Under the pieces are notes generated by a model. That model worked only from the letters and a program-made list of their open reading frames with translations, was not told the origin of the DNA and ran no database searches. From assembly GCA_917880885.1 (NCBI GenBank), contig OU862919.1, positions 50,071,058 to 50,135,057 of the forward strand: 64,000 nt of DNA, in the 5' to 3' direction. Of the stretch, positions 10,536-21,519 are shown piece after piece; the first letter of the stretch is position 1, and each line of letters starts with the position of its first letter. The position numbers were made by a program, and so were the translations under genes. The stretch comes from Limnephilus marmoratus. Taxonomy: Eukaryota > Arthropoda > Insecta > Trichoptera > Limnephilidae.

Positions 10536-10900
10536 CTAGCTGGGGTACTCGGGGAGTTGTTATGAGATTGATTTGACATTCGAGCATATGACGGATCTTA
10601 CTTTATATACCCCTACCAATAGATAGCCTAACCCATACAAAAAAGGCTTCGAATGGTCCACAATGTTCCAGACATTCCACAACATTTGAGAGTATTCCGG
10701 AATGTTTTAGAAATTTCTAGAGATCGAAATTCCAGCCCTTATATCTTCAAAAGCACGCCCTTCAGGTAAAAATGGGAACCTTCTTCTTGGACGGGGGATA
10801 GAGGGCTCCCACACCATATAACTCCCTTGATACTACTGGGACCCGTTTCCGAATTTTAGCGGCACGCACATTGTGCACTTCCTTTTATAATATATATTGA
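10536..10900 (-). promoter_or_regulatory. Helitron-ended repeat with heat-shock-type promoter, copy 1
   Basis: Read on the minus strand, this segment matches 45,385-45,873 closely. It holds heat-shock-element-like pentamer arrays (GAAATTTC and TTCCGGAA at about 10,690-10,720, GGAATGTCTGGAAC near 10,665), then TATATAAAG at about 10,607-10,616. It ends at CCCCAGCTAG followed by T (10,536-10,539), after which the two copies diverge. CTAG before a host T is a Helitron 3' end. Transcription from it would run into the LINE leader. Sequence related to its upstream part (10,940-11,095) recurs at 15,045-15,200. Promoter activity is inferred. Confidence 0.6.
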
Positions 10901-11763
10901 TTTATAATAATAACATTTGTAAACGTATTTCATCACCTTTAATTTACTTTGTCCTATATTAATATGAACATTTCTGAAGACTGATGGCGGTTCTTCATAT
11001 TTTTCTATAAGTAGTACCTTAATCTCATAAAAATACTTCATGATAATCATTATGAATTTATTCATCAAAAGTACAGAGTTCCTGTGTCTGTTTTCCTTTT
11101 TTTCGTTGTCAGTAATTTTAGTTAGAAAAAATATTAGGCGAGCCATTTTTAAGACTTTTTTGTGTTTACATTAAAAATGTCGTTACTCAAAAAGTAATAA
11201 GTTTATTTCTAATAAAAACATTTGAAAGCGTATTTCATCGTTTTTCAGAAACAGTTTTTAGTTTTCAGATACGTCCAGAAACATTAAATTATTTTGGATT
11301 TTATCGGAAAGTAGAAATATTTTGACCTTCTGACAAAATACGCCCGATTCCTGAGAGGTCTTTAATGTTGTTGAATCTGAGGTTAATTATAACAAATTTT
11401 ACTTCCTCTGACTAACTATGGTTCATCATTCTCAAAACTGAACAACATATTAAGTAAGTAGTTATTGTCGCACATAAAACGGCCATTTTTTTATTTTCCC
11501 ATAAGATTCTCGATCCTTTTGTATTTTGTTGTGTATTTGGACAATAAATAATAATAATGAACAGCTCGGCCTTGGGGCGGAGGAGGGCCTTGACTTCTGC
11601 CCGTATACTCGTACTACTGCGCCGGTACATCCGTAAAGCCTTATTATTTTATAGGAGTATTTTATACCAAACGACTCACGGAATACTGTAATTAAAATCA
11701 TCAATAAATAACAACAATACATGGTTAATTTTTGTACGATCATTTTTGTGAGACCACCTAAAT
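10901..11763. other. Upstream part of the heat-shock repeat, then unassigned DNA
   Basis: About 10,940-11,095 recurs at 15,045-15,200 (TATTAATATGAACA...GACTGATGGCGG...ACAGAGTTCCTG), so it is repetitive. Beyond 11,150 the sequence is AT-rich. CGCCCGATTCCTGAGAGG at 11,341 echoes 62,789 (CGCCCGGTTTCTGAGAGG), a scrap of the LINE-C family. No gene is supported. Confidence 0.5.
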
Positions 11764-11870
11764 AATATTTTTTTTCGTTTAATTAATGAAGACAATATTA
11801 GCGACACTCAATCGATAAATCGAAACAGAATAATCAGAAAAATATACGTGATGTGACCATACCTTGGCGG
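11764..11870 (-). repeat. R3 SINE body fragment
   Basis: Carries the R3 signature GAAGACAATATTAGCG and CACTCAATCGA, then AATCAGAAAAA and a degraded GTGATGTGACC. On the minus strand this is the body and tail of the tRNA-derived SINE best seen at 24.2 and 32.4 kb. The tRNA-like head is missing here. Confidence 0.75.
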
Positions 11871-12060
11871 ACACCGACACCAAAAATAACAATCGTAACT
11901 ACATATTGATGAGTAGAAAAAGTAAGTTGATTATGAAGAAGAATACGAAATTATTTTTTTTCTTTTTAGTGCATTGTGCAAAGTCATTTTTTTGTTTTGT
12001 TAAATTTTTTTGTAACGTTATGCTCATTTAGAATTAATATGTGAAAGCCCAGCTGGGCGT
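11871..12060 (+). repeat. R4 repeat, single arm
   Basis: ACACCGACACCAAAAATAAC through AGAATACGAAATTATTTTTT and TTTTGTTTTGTTAAA matches both arms of the inverted repeat at 31,960-32,345. Only one arm is present here. Confidence 0.7.
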
Positions 12061-12870
12061 AAAATTCAAAATAAATAAATATTTTTAAAACATTTTGAAA
12101 ATTGGTACTCATTTGTCAAGATTTCAGGCTATCCCGTGATTTTTCACTGTATTTTTACAAATTTATTTTTGACAGATTTATTACACAAAGAGGGTAGATT
12201 ACACTTAATTACACTAGGAAAAAACAACAGATAATATTAACAAGATGCTAATGATGTGCGTGATCATAGCTATTTCAAAACAAGGAATAACTATATACAA
12301 AGGCCTGTCTTATCGTGAGCGATAAGAAATGCAAGGGTATTTTTCGTCAATTTAAATAGTTGGCTAGACAGGGTTCCTTAAAAAACATAACCTAAGGAAA
12401 ATTAAATTATTACGAAAAATTATTATCATTATAACAGCGCGACGTGTAATAATTGATGATTTGGAATAGTAGACTTGGAAAGCGATTTGATTAGCAGTTT
12501 CTATTTTCCAAACCCATCTAAAGTATTTGCAACATCATTGACTAATGGGTGTAAATCTGTTCGGGTCAAAGGGTTGAACTGAAGACCTGAAGAGTCGCGC
12601 AAACTGGAACGCTAATGAAAACGACCTTCGTTTGAGTAGGTCCGACAGTGGCTTGCAGTGAATGTATGTTGGTAACTATATACAAGTATATTTTTAAAAC
12701 AGCCTTTTTAATCAGATTCCATAAGGAAAAGAAAATTGCCCCCAACAAATTAAAGAGAGTTCCCTAGAATGATTTTCAGGGAGCTATTTCCCTTTTTTAC
12801 ATGACACCTCACAAGAGCGACCGTTTTTTTCTATACATTTTTTAAAACTTTAGCTCCAACTTATCCCAGT
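12061..12870. other. No gene seen
   Basis: AT-rich. Open frames here are short and lack recognisable motifs. A scrap of the R2 start (CACCTCACAAGAGCGACC) occurs near 12,807. Confidence 0.5.
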
Positions 12871-13140
12871 GTCTACGTAATCTTTGGGGATGCTAGGTGG
12901 AGAGTCTTTTTAAGGAAATAAAGGATACGAAGTTCTGGAAAGGAAAAGGTATTCGAGGTTCGGTTCTTCGGTTCAATGTTCGGTTCAATCTTCGGTTCAA
13001 TGTGTCCAAGTTGTCCGTCGCCAAGACCTAGACAAATCTCACCCCGTGAACCCAGCTAAGTCACCAAACATAGCGAACCACTTGGGGTGACCTATGGCAG
13101 TTATCCAATAAATAGTTCCCGGGACGGCAAGTACCCATAT
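12871..13140 (-). repeat. R1 retroposon, copy interrupted by an RTE insertion
   Basis: Reverse complement of R1: GGGGATGCTAGGTGGAGAG, then CCTAGACAAATCTCACCCC, CACTTGGGGTGACCTATGGC and GTTCCCGGGACGGC. The RTE fragment entered at GTACCCATAT at its 5'-head side. Confidence 0.8.
13130..13140. repeat. Target-site duplication of the RTE insertion, left copy
   Basis: AGTACCCATAT here recurs exactly at 13,860-13,870, flanking the RTE fragment. Confidence 0.8.
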
Positions 13141-13859
13141 CCTTCTTCTTCTTTTTCTTCGATGGCGCTACAGCCCATATCGAGCTTTGGCCTCCTGCAA
13201 CAGTCGCCTCCAACTCCTGTCTTCAGCGGCTGACTTTCAATTTGGTACCTGGAGAAGCTGTGCTGCATCCCCTCTTACTTCGTCTTCCCACCTCAGTCTG
13301 GGTCTTCCCACTTTTCTCTTTCCATCTGGGTGTCCAGTCAAAATTCTTGATGGGACGCGTGTATCCGGCATTCTCTGTACATGCCCAGCCCATCTCAGCC
13401 TGAGGAGTCTCATATGTGCTGAGATGCTAGGGGCCTTATATATATCATACAATTCTGTATTGTGCCGGATGCGCCACTGTTCACCCTCTTTCACGGGTCC
13501 ACATATTCTTCTCAGCACTTTTCTTTCAAAAGTATCCAGCATTTCAGCCATCTTTACTGTCAGTGTCAGCGCCTCACATTCATATGCCAATACAGTTCTA
13601 ACAATGGTCTTATATATGGTTATTTTGGTTTTTCTGTGGACACTACGTGACTTAAACACTGGCAGCAAAGAGAAGTATGTTTTGTTGGCTGCTGTGATTC
13701 TCCTTCTGATTTCTGCTGGATCCTCATTGTTCTCTGTCAGACTGGAGCCCAGTAACCTGTAGGTGAGTTGATCGACCACTTCATATGAGAAGTAGTCTTT
13801 ATATTGTGCACTACTTCTTCTTCTGTGTGAAGGGTTCCTGCTCTGTATCATCATTCGGC
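13141..13859 (-). mobile_element. 5'-truncated RTE-clade LINE
   Basis: A minus-strand RTE fragment bounded by an 11-bp target duplication. Its 3' end is the (GAA)-rich tail GAAGAAAAAGAAGAAGAAGG just after the gene stop, as in RTE elements, which end in short simple repeats. Confidence 0.85.
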
Positions 13860-13932
13860 AGTACCCATATTCACCTGCCAATATTAAAATGTCAGTACAG
13901 ATGTAAAGAAACGAGAACCATGTCGCCCTCAC
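13168..13932 (-). pseudogene. RTE reverse transcriptase C-terminal region with premature stop
   Basis: The translated frame holds the signature RTE C-terminus: YRLLGSSLTENNEDPAEIRR, KTYFSLLPVFKSRSVHRKTK, TFERKVLRRICGPVKEGEQW, LRLRWAGHVQRMP and KVGRPRLRWEDEV. It spans the end of the RT thumb and the region after it. A TGA at 13,237-13,239 replaces an expected tryptophan codon (LLQVPN-stop). The same frame then runs 22 codons more (SWRRLLQEAKARYGL) to the natural stop at 13,168-13,170. The catalytic palm is absent because of 5' truncation, so this is a dead fragment. The part of the frame upstream of 13,859 lies in flanking DNA, not in the element. Confidence 0.9.
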
Positions 13933-14205
13933 TCGGGCAGCGTTATGGGGCGGGTTAAGGTAGGGGCTGCAGGATGGGATTTATGAATGCGGGTCATAAA
14001 GAAGCCTGGATTAGATGAAGAGGCAAAACAGATGCCGGTAGCTCGTTGCACATACGAGCCGACTTTTACAAAAACGATTCGGAGAAACGACCCAAAGAAA
14101 AAAATGAACCCAAAATCAGCTGCGAACGGGTCGAATTTCGTATACAGATAATGGGAATCAATAATGGCTAGCTTCTTAAAGCAGGCTTAATTAAAATATT
14201 CGTAG
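13871..14205. other. No gene seen
   Basis: Mixed-composition sequence after the RTE copy. No coding signature and no paired repeat recognised. Confidence 0.5.
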
Positions 14206-14430
14206 AACAGACATAGCCTGCCTACAACACTGCTTCTGTGCATTAGAGATGGCAATCGGTCTGTCAAAAACGGATTGTCAATCAGACGGACCGGCCCCCT
14301 TTTGCACAGAATTAAGTAGGTTAATCAAATATTTTGGGGCTTCAGCCCAGAGGTGGCTTCCAAATTCAATTGATGGGCGTACTTGAGATTTATACGGTGT
14401 TAGCTTGTTAGTTTTTCTTTACAAAAAGTT
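14206..14430 (-). pseudogene. LINE-C RT C-terminal fragment, copy 2
   Basis: On the minus strand this encodes a run of YKSQVRPSIEFGSHLWAEAP and KYLINLLNSVQK, closely matching the start of the LINE-C fragment at 62,271-62,744. After that the frame decays with a stop and shifts. It is the end of the RT domain of a non-LTR element (the 'VRP..E..SHLW' motif of CR1/L2/jockey-like RTs). It is only ~70 codons long, with no catalytic core, and is non-functional. The pair of copies indicates a LINE family active in this genome's past. Confidence 0.75.
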
Positions 14431-14522
14431 AAATTTAAATCTTTTCTGGAATAAGTTCAGAGCACATTTTTAGAAGTATGTCTAAACCTAACAACAGCCA
14501 CTACAAGTCACTGGGACCTACA

Positions 14523-14877
14523 TCCATACTAATATTATAAATGCGAAAGTGCGTGTTTGTTTGTTACGCTTTCACGCCTAAACCACTGTGCTGATTTTAA
14601 AAATTCTTTCACCAATAGAAAGATACTTTATCAGCGAGTAACATAGGCTATATATAATGGAAAGCTTTGGCGTTATGAAATTTCTAGAAATGAAAATGTG
14701 TGTATTTCATATATTTTAGCGGCAGGGAAGAAAGGCAGGGGGAAGGTGGGGTTCGCGAAGATGGAAGAGACGAGGGAAAGGAGAAGCCGGGGAAGGTGGA
14801 AGGGAACGGGGACGCACGGGAAAGGACATGCAGGGAGAATCAATTTATTTCTTTGGGGACCAGCTAGTATTTAATAA
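14523..14877 (+). mobile_element. Non-autonomous Helitron, ~355 bp
   Basis: Starts TCCATACTAATATTATAAAT right after a host A and ends CAGCTAG just before a host T, the A|T insertion rule of Helitrons. A G-rich middle (GGGGGAAGGTGGGG) and body match the copy at 31,144-31,506. A second CAGCTAGT at about 14,930 may be a duplicated end. Confidence 0.8.
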
Positions 14878-15044
14878 GCCGTCAGATGTCCGGCACAGTC
14901 TTTGTTAGTCTAGCGGTACCAGCTAGTATAGTATATATGGAGTAGATATGGTAAATTAATAACAATTACAAGTAATGACAAATCCTCTCTCAAATACTAG
15001 AATGGCCCTGACCCTGACCTAATCCACAGCACGAACATCATTAG

Positions 15045-15200
15045 CCTCAAGTTACTTTGTCCTATATTAATATGAACACTTCTGTAGACTGATGGCGGCT
15101 CTTCATATTTTTCCATAAGTAATACCTTCATCTCATAAAAATACTTCATGATAATCATTATGAATTTATTTATAAAAAAGTACAGAGTTCCTGTCTGCGT
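15045..15200 (-). repeat. Fragment of the repeat upstream of the heat-shock promoter unit
   Basis: TACTTTGTCCTATATTAATA through ACAGAGTTCCTGT matches 10,940-11,095 with a few differences. It lacks the promoter part. Confidence 0.8.
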
Positions 15201-15897
15201 GCGTTTGCATATTTCAAGTACTTAATCAATCAGGGCCGGACCAACATATTTATATTACTTTGCCTCCCGCGCAGAAAGTGTAGATGCCCTCCAACACACA
15301 AAAAAAAACAATTTTTAAAACTCTGATTTTTTTTTCGACACTCTGTGTGCTCGAAGTAAGATAAATTTTCCCGTCCTCCGGGCGAAATTGATCAAACATT
15401 TTCAATAGTATTAATACGCTAGCGTCTGTACGGTTGAATGTTAAGAACCCGACTTCGAGCACTTCTATGACGCCGCGCCTTATGCAAAATCTTTGTACAT
15501 GAAGTTTGTTACAATGCTACTGTCGTATTGCCCGCCGCCCGCAGGGCCTAGCAGCAAAAACCCACTGAGCGGGTTTTTAACTGCTAGCTTTCAATGATTA
15601 TCAATATTCTTTCCTGAACAGATTACAATTTGTGAGTACAAAGGTCGTGTATGAATGGGCGACATCAGTTTTCTTTCCAATCGGTTTAGATAAATTGCTA
15701 CAACCTACAAATATTTTTTTGTAAATTTCGGTATTTTGTTGGTGCGATATGGATAAATATGGGGTGAAAAGTTGCAGTTGTATATTTATTTACGAGTAAT
15801 TCGCCAAAAAACCTAAAAATAATATAAAAAATAACCCCTAAAAACGAAAAAAGAGCCTTCACACCTTAAATCAAAAATGTCCATAAACTTCACACAC
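15201..15897. other. No gene seen
   Basis: No coding signature. A short frame on the minus strand (15,250-15,462) has no recognised domain. Confidence 0.5.
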
Positions 15898-15967
15898 ATT
15901 TTTTACTCCAAATAATGTCAGGAATCACTGGTTGAAGTAAATCCAATACATCCCTCAATACCCTGTA
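15898..15967 (+). repeat. Solo right arm of the TA-flanked MITE seen at 37.6 kb
   Basis: ATTTTTTACTCCAAATAATG, GGAATCACTGGTTGAAGTAA and a terminal ACCCTGTA before TA match the right arm of the element at 37,626-37,996. The left arm is missing. Confidence 0.75.
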
Positions 15968-16197
15968 TAATGGAGTGCCTGGGTGGTTTGGTATATTTAT
16001 GGGAGTGTCTGTGGCGTGCGGGCGGACGACCGAGTGGACACCGGGGGCGTGGATATAATTTTTTTACAAAAGTACACTTTTATTTCCAGATAGACGAAAT
16101 ATTGCAAACTTAACCTTCAAAACGCGGGGAAGGTCACTGTCCACATCCGATTTTGATAAACTTTACGTAAAGGCCGGGCTACGCCGGGGACTTCAAT

Positions 16198-16417
16198 GGG
16201 GTCGTACATTAATCACCCCCCCTTCCAGGTTTTAGACTAACCCCCCCCCCAAAATCAAGTGTATTTTTTTAGTACAAATTATTTTGAAATTTTCAGGATA
16301 TTATCACGAAAAATAAATACACGTGATATCTCATTATACCCCCCCCCCCCTCGTGATATTTCGTGTTTTTCCGAACCCCCCCCCCTTTCGAGCCTCACGT
16401 GATTAATGGACGACCCC
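16198..16417. repeat. C-run MITE with TIRs
   Basis: GGGGTCGTACATTAATCAC at the left faces GTGATTAATGGACGACCCC at the right. The flanking AAT on both sides suggests a 3-bp target duplication. Inside are several runs of 7-12 C, a potential G-quadruplex/i-motif. Confidence 0.75.
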
Positions 16418-16423
16418 AATGGT

Positions 16424-17238
16424 TAGAGAAATACGACGAAAATGCACCTTTTGCTATGGTACACGTAGATCCGGAGCTGCGTATGCAGCAATCGGGTACC
16501 TGTTCATCTGTTCACGATACTTTATACTTTTTCCCTTCCTTTTGTCAGACAACGCAACACGACATATAATGATCTCAGCGATGTCATCACGGATTGCCCG
16601 ATAAAGACTTTATAATGAAATTGTAATTATCGTGAAGTTCACAACAAATCAAGACTCACACGTGCATGAACTTGATGTATGATTGAATGAAAAGAAGTAG
16701 TTTAGTTAAATATTGGTTTTTTATGCTATTAACTCACGGGAAAGTGTTTACACAAACAAAATTGTATAATTCAATTCCTTTTTTAATTTTCTTTTTCAGT
16801 AATGAGTAATGACCTTTTTACAAAAAATACCAGTGTATTTATTTAAATTGCGTAACTATTTTTTTGTTGTGTGGACACTCCTGCGATTGTCAAAAGCAAA
16901 TAATTCTTCCGCCAAAAAAAGTAAACGCTCACAAACGAGTCCGTGTTCATAGTAAAAGTGAAATTCATTTTTATGTTTAAATATCGCAGACCCGTGAAAA
17001 ATCACGATATATTTATTATAATTGTAGGATTTGTGAAGCTTAAGAATCTATAAAATATTTGCCCAAGGATCACTCTGCCTCTCAAAAACAAATATTGTCA
17101 CAACATGATTAAATTTTTTGTTGACAAATTAGAGAGACGTCAAAAAATTTCCTTGCGGATGAATACCGTTAAACTTTTTGAAAAAAACCGATATTTGTAA
17201 AAAATTTTAATAAATGAAATACGCATTTAAAATATAGA
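16424..17238. other. No gene seen
   Basis: AT-rich sequence, no paired repeats or coding signature recognised. Confidence 0.5.
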
Positions 17239-17269
17239 AATATATATATATATATATATATTTTTTATA

Positions 17270-17342
<73 letters not shown>
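17239..17342. repeat. (TA)n microsatellite
   Basis: Two long (TA) tracts separated by TTTTTTATAATTATTTTTAT, and a similar T-rich block follows the second tract. Likely slippage-prone and cruciform-forming. Confidence 0.95.
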
Positions 17343-17348
<6 letters not shown>

Positions 17349-17562
17349 TATAATTATTTTTTTTATATTAGGTTTGCCAACAGTGATTTACATCAAAGCT
17401 TTCACAGATGCAATTACACTAAACATGGTTGATGCTATCACTAATTAAAGACAAACACAACATTGATAATATATTAATTAATTCATTAAAATAAAATAAT
17501 TTTGGTAACTGACTAGTTTTTCGCGTTCCCACAATCAGATTCAATTTTGAAAATGACCCTTA

Positions 17563-18120
17563 TAGTCCAGTAACTTTGTCGCCTGAATGTATGGGGTAGT
17601 ATGCGTTAAATCCGGTAGTTCTGATTTTTTGCAGACTTGATTATGATGTTGGCCTAATGAATAATCCAAGTTTTCGACCTCGAGCGCCGAACGCAACTTT
17701 GTCAAAAATCGAAAAAACCGCGAAAAAATCGTTATTTTTTCAAATTTTGGCGATTATAACCCTAAAGGACTAGTTTTTGAAAAAACTTTTTTACAACGTT
17801 TTTAAAGTAGACTAAATTTTTTATAATATGATACTAGAACTGTCTCTGTAAACCTAATAGTTTCCGAGATTAAGCCTTTCAAAGTTTGTGACCTCGAGCG
17901 CAAACCGCGAAATAATCGTTTTTTTTTTCAAATTTCGGCGATTATAACCCTAAAGGACTAGTTTTTGAAAAAACTTTTTTAAGACGTTTATAAAGTAGAC
18001 TAAATTTGCAACAATATGATACTAGAACTGTCTCTGTAGACCCAATAATTTTTCGAGATTAAGCCTTTCAAAATTTATCATTTTTTTCGATCTTCGCAAT
18101 TTTTTGTAATATTTTAGACG
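17563..18120 (+). repeat. Left TIR of the Academ-like element
   Basis: Contains CTCGAGCGCCGAACGCAACT, then two tandem subunits, each with AACCCTAAAGGACTAGTTTT and a run coding AAGCCTTTCAAA. Inverted relative to 20,228-20,788. Confidence 0.85.
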
Positions 18121-18279
18121 TCACTCGAATAACTCTAGCGGGATGAGGTTTCAATTACGTCCGACGTGTGAATCACGAATGTGACCCACCTGTAACACGT
18201 TTATGACTGGTACGCGGTATGACTGACAGTGTACTCTCTCGATGGACATTAGGCATGGTGTATCTACATAATATCTGCC

Positions 18280-20028
18280 ATGAAGTGGAAACACTGCGAG
18301 GCTACCACTGCAACAACTGGACAACATGTTGACATGAGACCATCTCGTGGCACCAGAGATGAATCAGATACTGAAAAACTCTGTAGATGGTTTGCAAAGC
18401 ACCCTCCATTCCTTACAACAGATTTCATTATGTCCATCATCAGTGGCCTGGTTGGAGAACCTAGTGTCAACAGCCACATGGCTCTAGAGATTGGGAGAGA
18501 ATCGATGCTAAATATGGTTGGCCAGAACTTCCAGGAAGTAAAATTCAAACGTAAAAACAATGTGGTGTCCCTTTCTTCAGCTGTACAAACTATTATTGTT
18601 GGCAATAAACAGGTTACTGTTGATCCTCTAACACTGTTTCACAGGTTGTGTGTCTTAAAACAATCGGATGAAGAATTGCGAGAGTTCTTCACTTACGAAC
18701 TGTCACCAATCTCAATGTCATTGTTCTCTGAAGAAGGGATGAGAAAGGGCACAAAATCCACCTTGTATTCAGTATTTGAACCTGTAACCTTAAATGAGAA
18801 GCAAGGGTTAACGAAGTTTGTAGTAGTGGATGGAGAGCATCTACTTCACAAGGTTGTGTGGCCTCGAAGCTCATCATTTGGTGCAATAGCTGACAGATAC
18901 GTACAGTACATTACTGCTCACTATGGCTCAAATGTGGCAGTAGTTTTCGAGATGCTGTACAGACAAACACAAAGAGCTCTGAGCGTCTTCAAAGAGCCAA
19001 GTTACACTCATCGCGAGAGATAATCGTTGATGAGAAAACCGTGGCACAGGTTCCTCAACAGAAATTCTTGTCAAATGACAAAAACAAGATTCGTTTCATA
19101 AAACTACTGACAACAAAAATGGGAAATCACAACATTCAAGTACTCCAAGCAGAGGAAGATGCTGATAGGCTCATCATTACTACAGCTGTAACTGCTGCCT
19201 CTACCTATGATGTAGTGGTAGTCGTTGGTGAGGACTTTGACTTGCTGATCATCCTTACTGCGATCTCAAACCAACGTGTAATTTTTTACAATAAATGTGG
19301 AAGAGGCAAAGCATCAGATGTCATGTATTCCAGCATCGCTTCTTCAAAATCCCTTGCCTTCATCCATGCCTTTAGTGGTTGTGACTCGACATTCTGCTTC
19401 TTTGGCTTAGGGAAGATACAAATGATGTCCATAGTCGAAAAAAATCCGGACGTTGAAAAGCAAGCTGCGATTTTTCTCGACACCAACTCTACACCTGACG
19501 ATATAGCAGCAGCAGGAGAACGAGTCATAATTGCTCTATACGGAGGCAACCCCAACACCCATAACCTTGACGAACTGCGGTACCAACTATTCGCCAGGGC
19601 TGCGACGAAAACCAGCTTCAATCTAGCCAGATTACCTCCTACACGAGACTCTGCTCTCTCCTGGGGGTGGATATCCACGCCACAAGGCCTCAATCCCAAA
19701 ATGATGACCAGAGATGCAGCCCCACAATACCTCTTGCGGATGATTTCTTGCGGCTGCATGAAGGGTTGTCAGAACGCGTCAAAAAATAAAATGCTCATCA
19801 GTCTGCAGGCACTGTAGCGGGGCCTCTTGTGACAATATACCTGATGTTGAAGTAATAGATATCCCAGAAGGCGACGATCTGTCCGATGTCGAAATGGAGG
19901 ATGACTTGTGGGCACAAGACGTCGACGATTCATCACCATCTCCTGATGGGGATATGAAATCCCAATACATCGATCCAGATACGGACGAACCTCAACCGGG
20001 ACCTTCCAAGAGGGCTAAATTAATTTAA
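18280..20028 (+). pseudogene. XPG/PIN-like nuclease-type transposon protein, two frameshifts, N-terminus missing
   Basis: The first frame (18,280-19,023) shows FAKHPPFLTTDFIMSIISGL, SVNSHMALEIG and a later VDPLTLFHRL block. A shift near 19,018 leads into 19,041-19,817. That frame carries the XPG/FEN-like acidic pattern LQAEEDADRLI and VVGEDFDLLIIL, then FIHAFSGCDSTFCFFGLGK, DELRYQLF, LPPTRDSAL, WGW and APQYLLRMISCGCMKGC. A second shift near 19,800 moves to a frame with the cysteine cluster CRHCSGASCDN and an acidic tail ending QPGPSKRAKLI at 20,028. These motifs recur in long transposon-encoded proteins of insects and cnidarians. A nuclease role is inferred from the acidic residues. The N-terminal half, where a transposase would sit, is absent, so this copy cannot be autonomous. 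The methionine at 18,280 is only the first in frame. Confidence 0.75.
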
Positions 20029-20227
20029 TTTTTTGATTTTGAATATTACTCAGTTTCCTAACAAATAAACATATTAACTTTTGTTGTACTTATCTTTGTT
20101 AAATAAATAAAAAATAAAAGAAAAAGAAAATACTTTGTTTTTTAACTTTTTTACTTCATTATTCGTAACTTAGCTTAAACATCATCATCGCATCATAAAA
20201 GTATAGGGCTTCGATAGTATAATCAGG

Positions 20228-20788
20228 GTCAAAATTCATTCAGAACGACAGAATTGCAAAAAATTGCGAATTCGAAAAAATTGATAAACTTTGAAAGGCT
20301 TAATCTTGGAAAATTATTGGGTCTACAGAGACAGTTCTAGTATTATATTGTAGCAAATTTAGTCTACTTTATAAACGTCTTAGAAAAGTTTTTTTCAAAA
20401 ACTAGTCCTTTAGGATTATAATCGCCGAAATTTGAAAAAAAAAACGATTTTTTCGCGGTTTGCGCTCGAGGTCACAAACTTTGAAAGGCTTAATCTCGGA
20501 AACTATTGGGTTTACAGAGACAATTCTAGTATCATATTATAACAAATTTAGTCTACTTTAAAAACGTCGTAAAAAAGTTTTTTCAAAACTAGTCCTTTAG
20601 GGTTATAATCGCCAAAATTTGAAAAAATAACGATTTTTTCGCGGTTTTTTCGATTTTTGACAAAGTTGCGTTCGGCGCTCGAGGTCGAAAACTTGGATTA
20701 TTCATTAGGCCAACATCATAATCAAGTCTGCAAAAAATCAGAACTACCGGATTTAACGCATACTGTCATGTATAAAGTTACTGGACTA
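20228..20788 (-). repeat. Right TIR of the Academ-like element
   Basis: Inverted copy of 17,563-18,120 with the same two subunits, differing by scattered substitutions. Ends in AAAGTTACTGGACTA. Confidence 0.85.
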
Positions 20789-20791
20789 TTA

Positions 20792-21205
20792 AATTCAAAG
20801 CAAATAAGTTAAATGAACGTGGTAAATAGGTCAAATCATTGTACATATATGAAAGAGGAACCGGTGGATGCAATTTTTAGCCATTGGTGTTTGTCTAGTT
20901 TGTAGTTGGAAGTACGATTTTATGTAGGTATTATAAGTTTGTACAGCGCCCATGAGGTGATTTTTCAAAAACTGGGCTATACAAATCATCCATATATATT
21001 ATTATTTCCAATCACGCCTGTCACAGTCAACCAAAATTAGTACCTTTGATTTGGAAGACATTTTCCGAACAATTTCATTATTTCTATATGTAGAAATAAT
21101 ATATGTGCCTACATAGTGATACGAGCTTTCAGAAAACTCTTTCTTAGGACATTGGTTTTTACTCCATAGAACGGTTCTTAATGAACGTATATTATTTAGA
21201 CTTCC
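20792..21205. other. No gene seen
   Basis: Mixed AT-rich sequence without recognised motifs. Confidence 0.5.
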
Positions 21206-21340
21206 ACCTTAAGGATTTTTTTAAATTAGCTCCACACAGGAGGCCCTGATGAAAATAATTTCTCTCATCTATGTCATGTCAGGGGATCTAAGGGTCCATG
21301 TCATCTTAGGGGATGCTGTGTAGAGGGTTTTTAAGGAAAC
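21206..21340 (-). repeat. R1 3' end, reverse orientation
   Basis: TTAGCTCCACACAGGAGGCC through GGGGATGCTGTGTAGAGGG is the reverse complement of the R1 tail. An inner ~25 bp is partly duplicated (two ATGTCATG/ATGTCATC blocks). Confidence 0.8.
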
Positions 21341-21519
21341 ACTTCCAGCATTTCTACCGATTTATTATATATTTATCTTAAACATAAGTTTTAAAGCTCT
21401 TAAAAAAATGTACGTTATTCTTGAAGAAAATATCTATACATTTGCCACGCCGAAACGAAATTATATTAAATTCCTTCGATGGGAAAAAATCGCAAAGTAT
21501 GTCTTTAAAATTATTATTC

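Larger units (their letters stand above)
17563..20788 (+). mobile_element. Academ-like DNA transposon with composite ~550-bp TIRs
   Basis: Termini TAGTCCAGTAACTTT and AAAGTTACTGGACTA lie between TTA copies at 17,560-17,562 and 20,789-20,791, a 3-bp target duplication. Each TIR is about 550 bp (17,563-18,120; 20,228-20,788) and holds two tandem ~170-bp subunits carrying GGCGATTATAACCCTAAAGG, CTAGAACTGTCTCTG and GAGATTAAGCCTTTCAAA. Between them is one broken gene with an XPG/PIN-like nuclease domain, followed by AATAAA signals near 20,105. Three-bp duplications and XPG-type nuclease genes are features of the Academ superfamily. The assignment is inference because no transposase core is present. 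Confidence 0.7.

Noticed and set aside
13187..13762. 191-codon plus-strand frame
   Set aside because: Antisense shadow of the RTE reverse transcriptase on the minus strand.
19286..19759. 157-codon minus-strand frame
   Set aside because: Antisense to the XPG-like gene, whose plus-strand motifs are clear.
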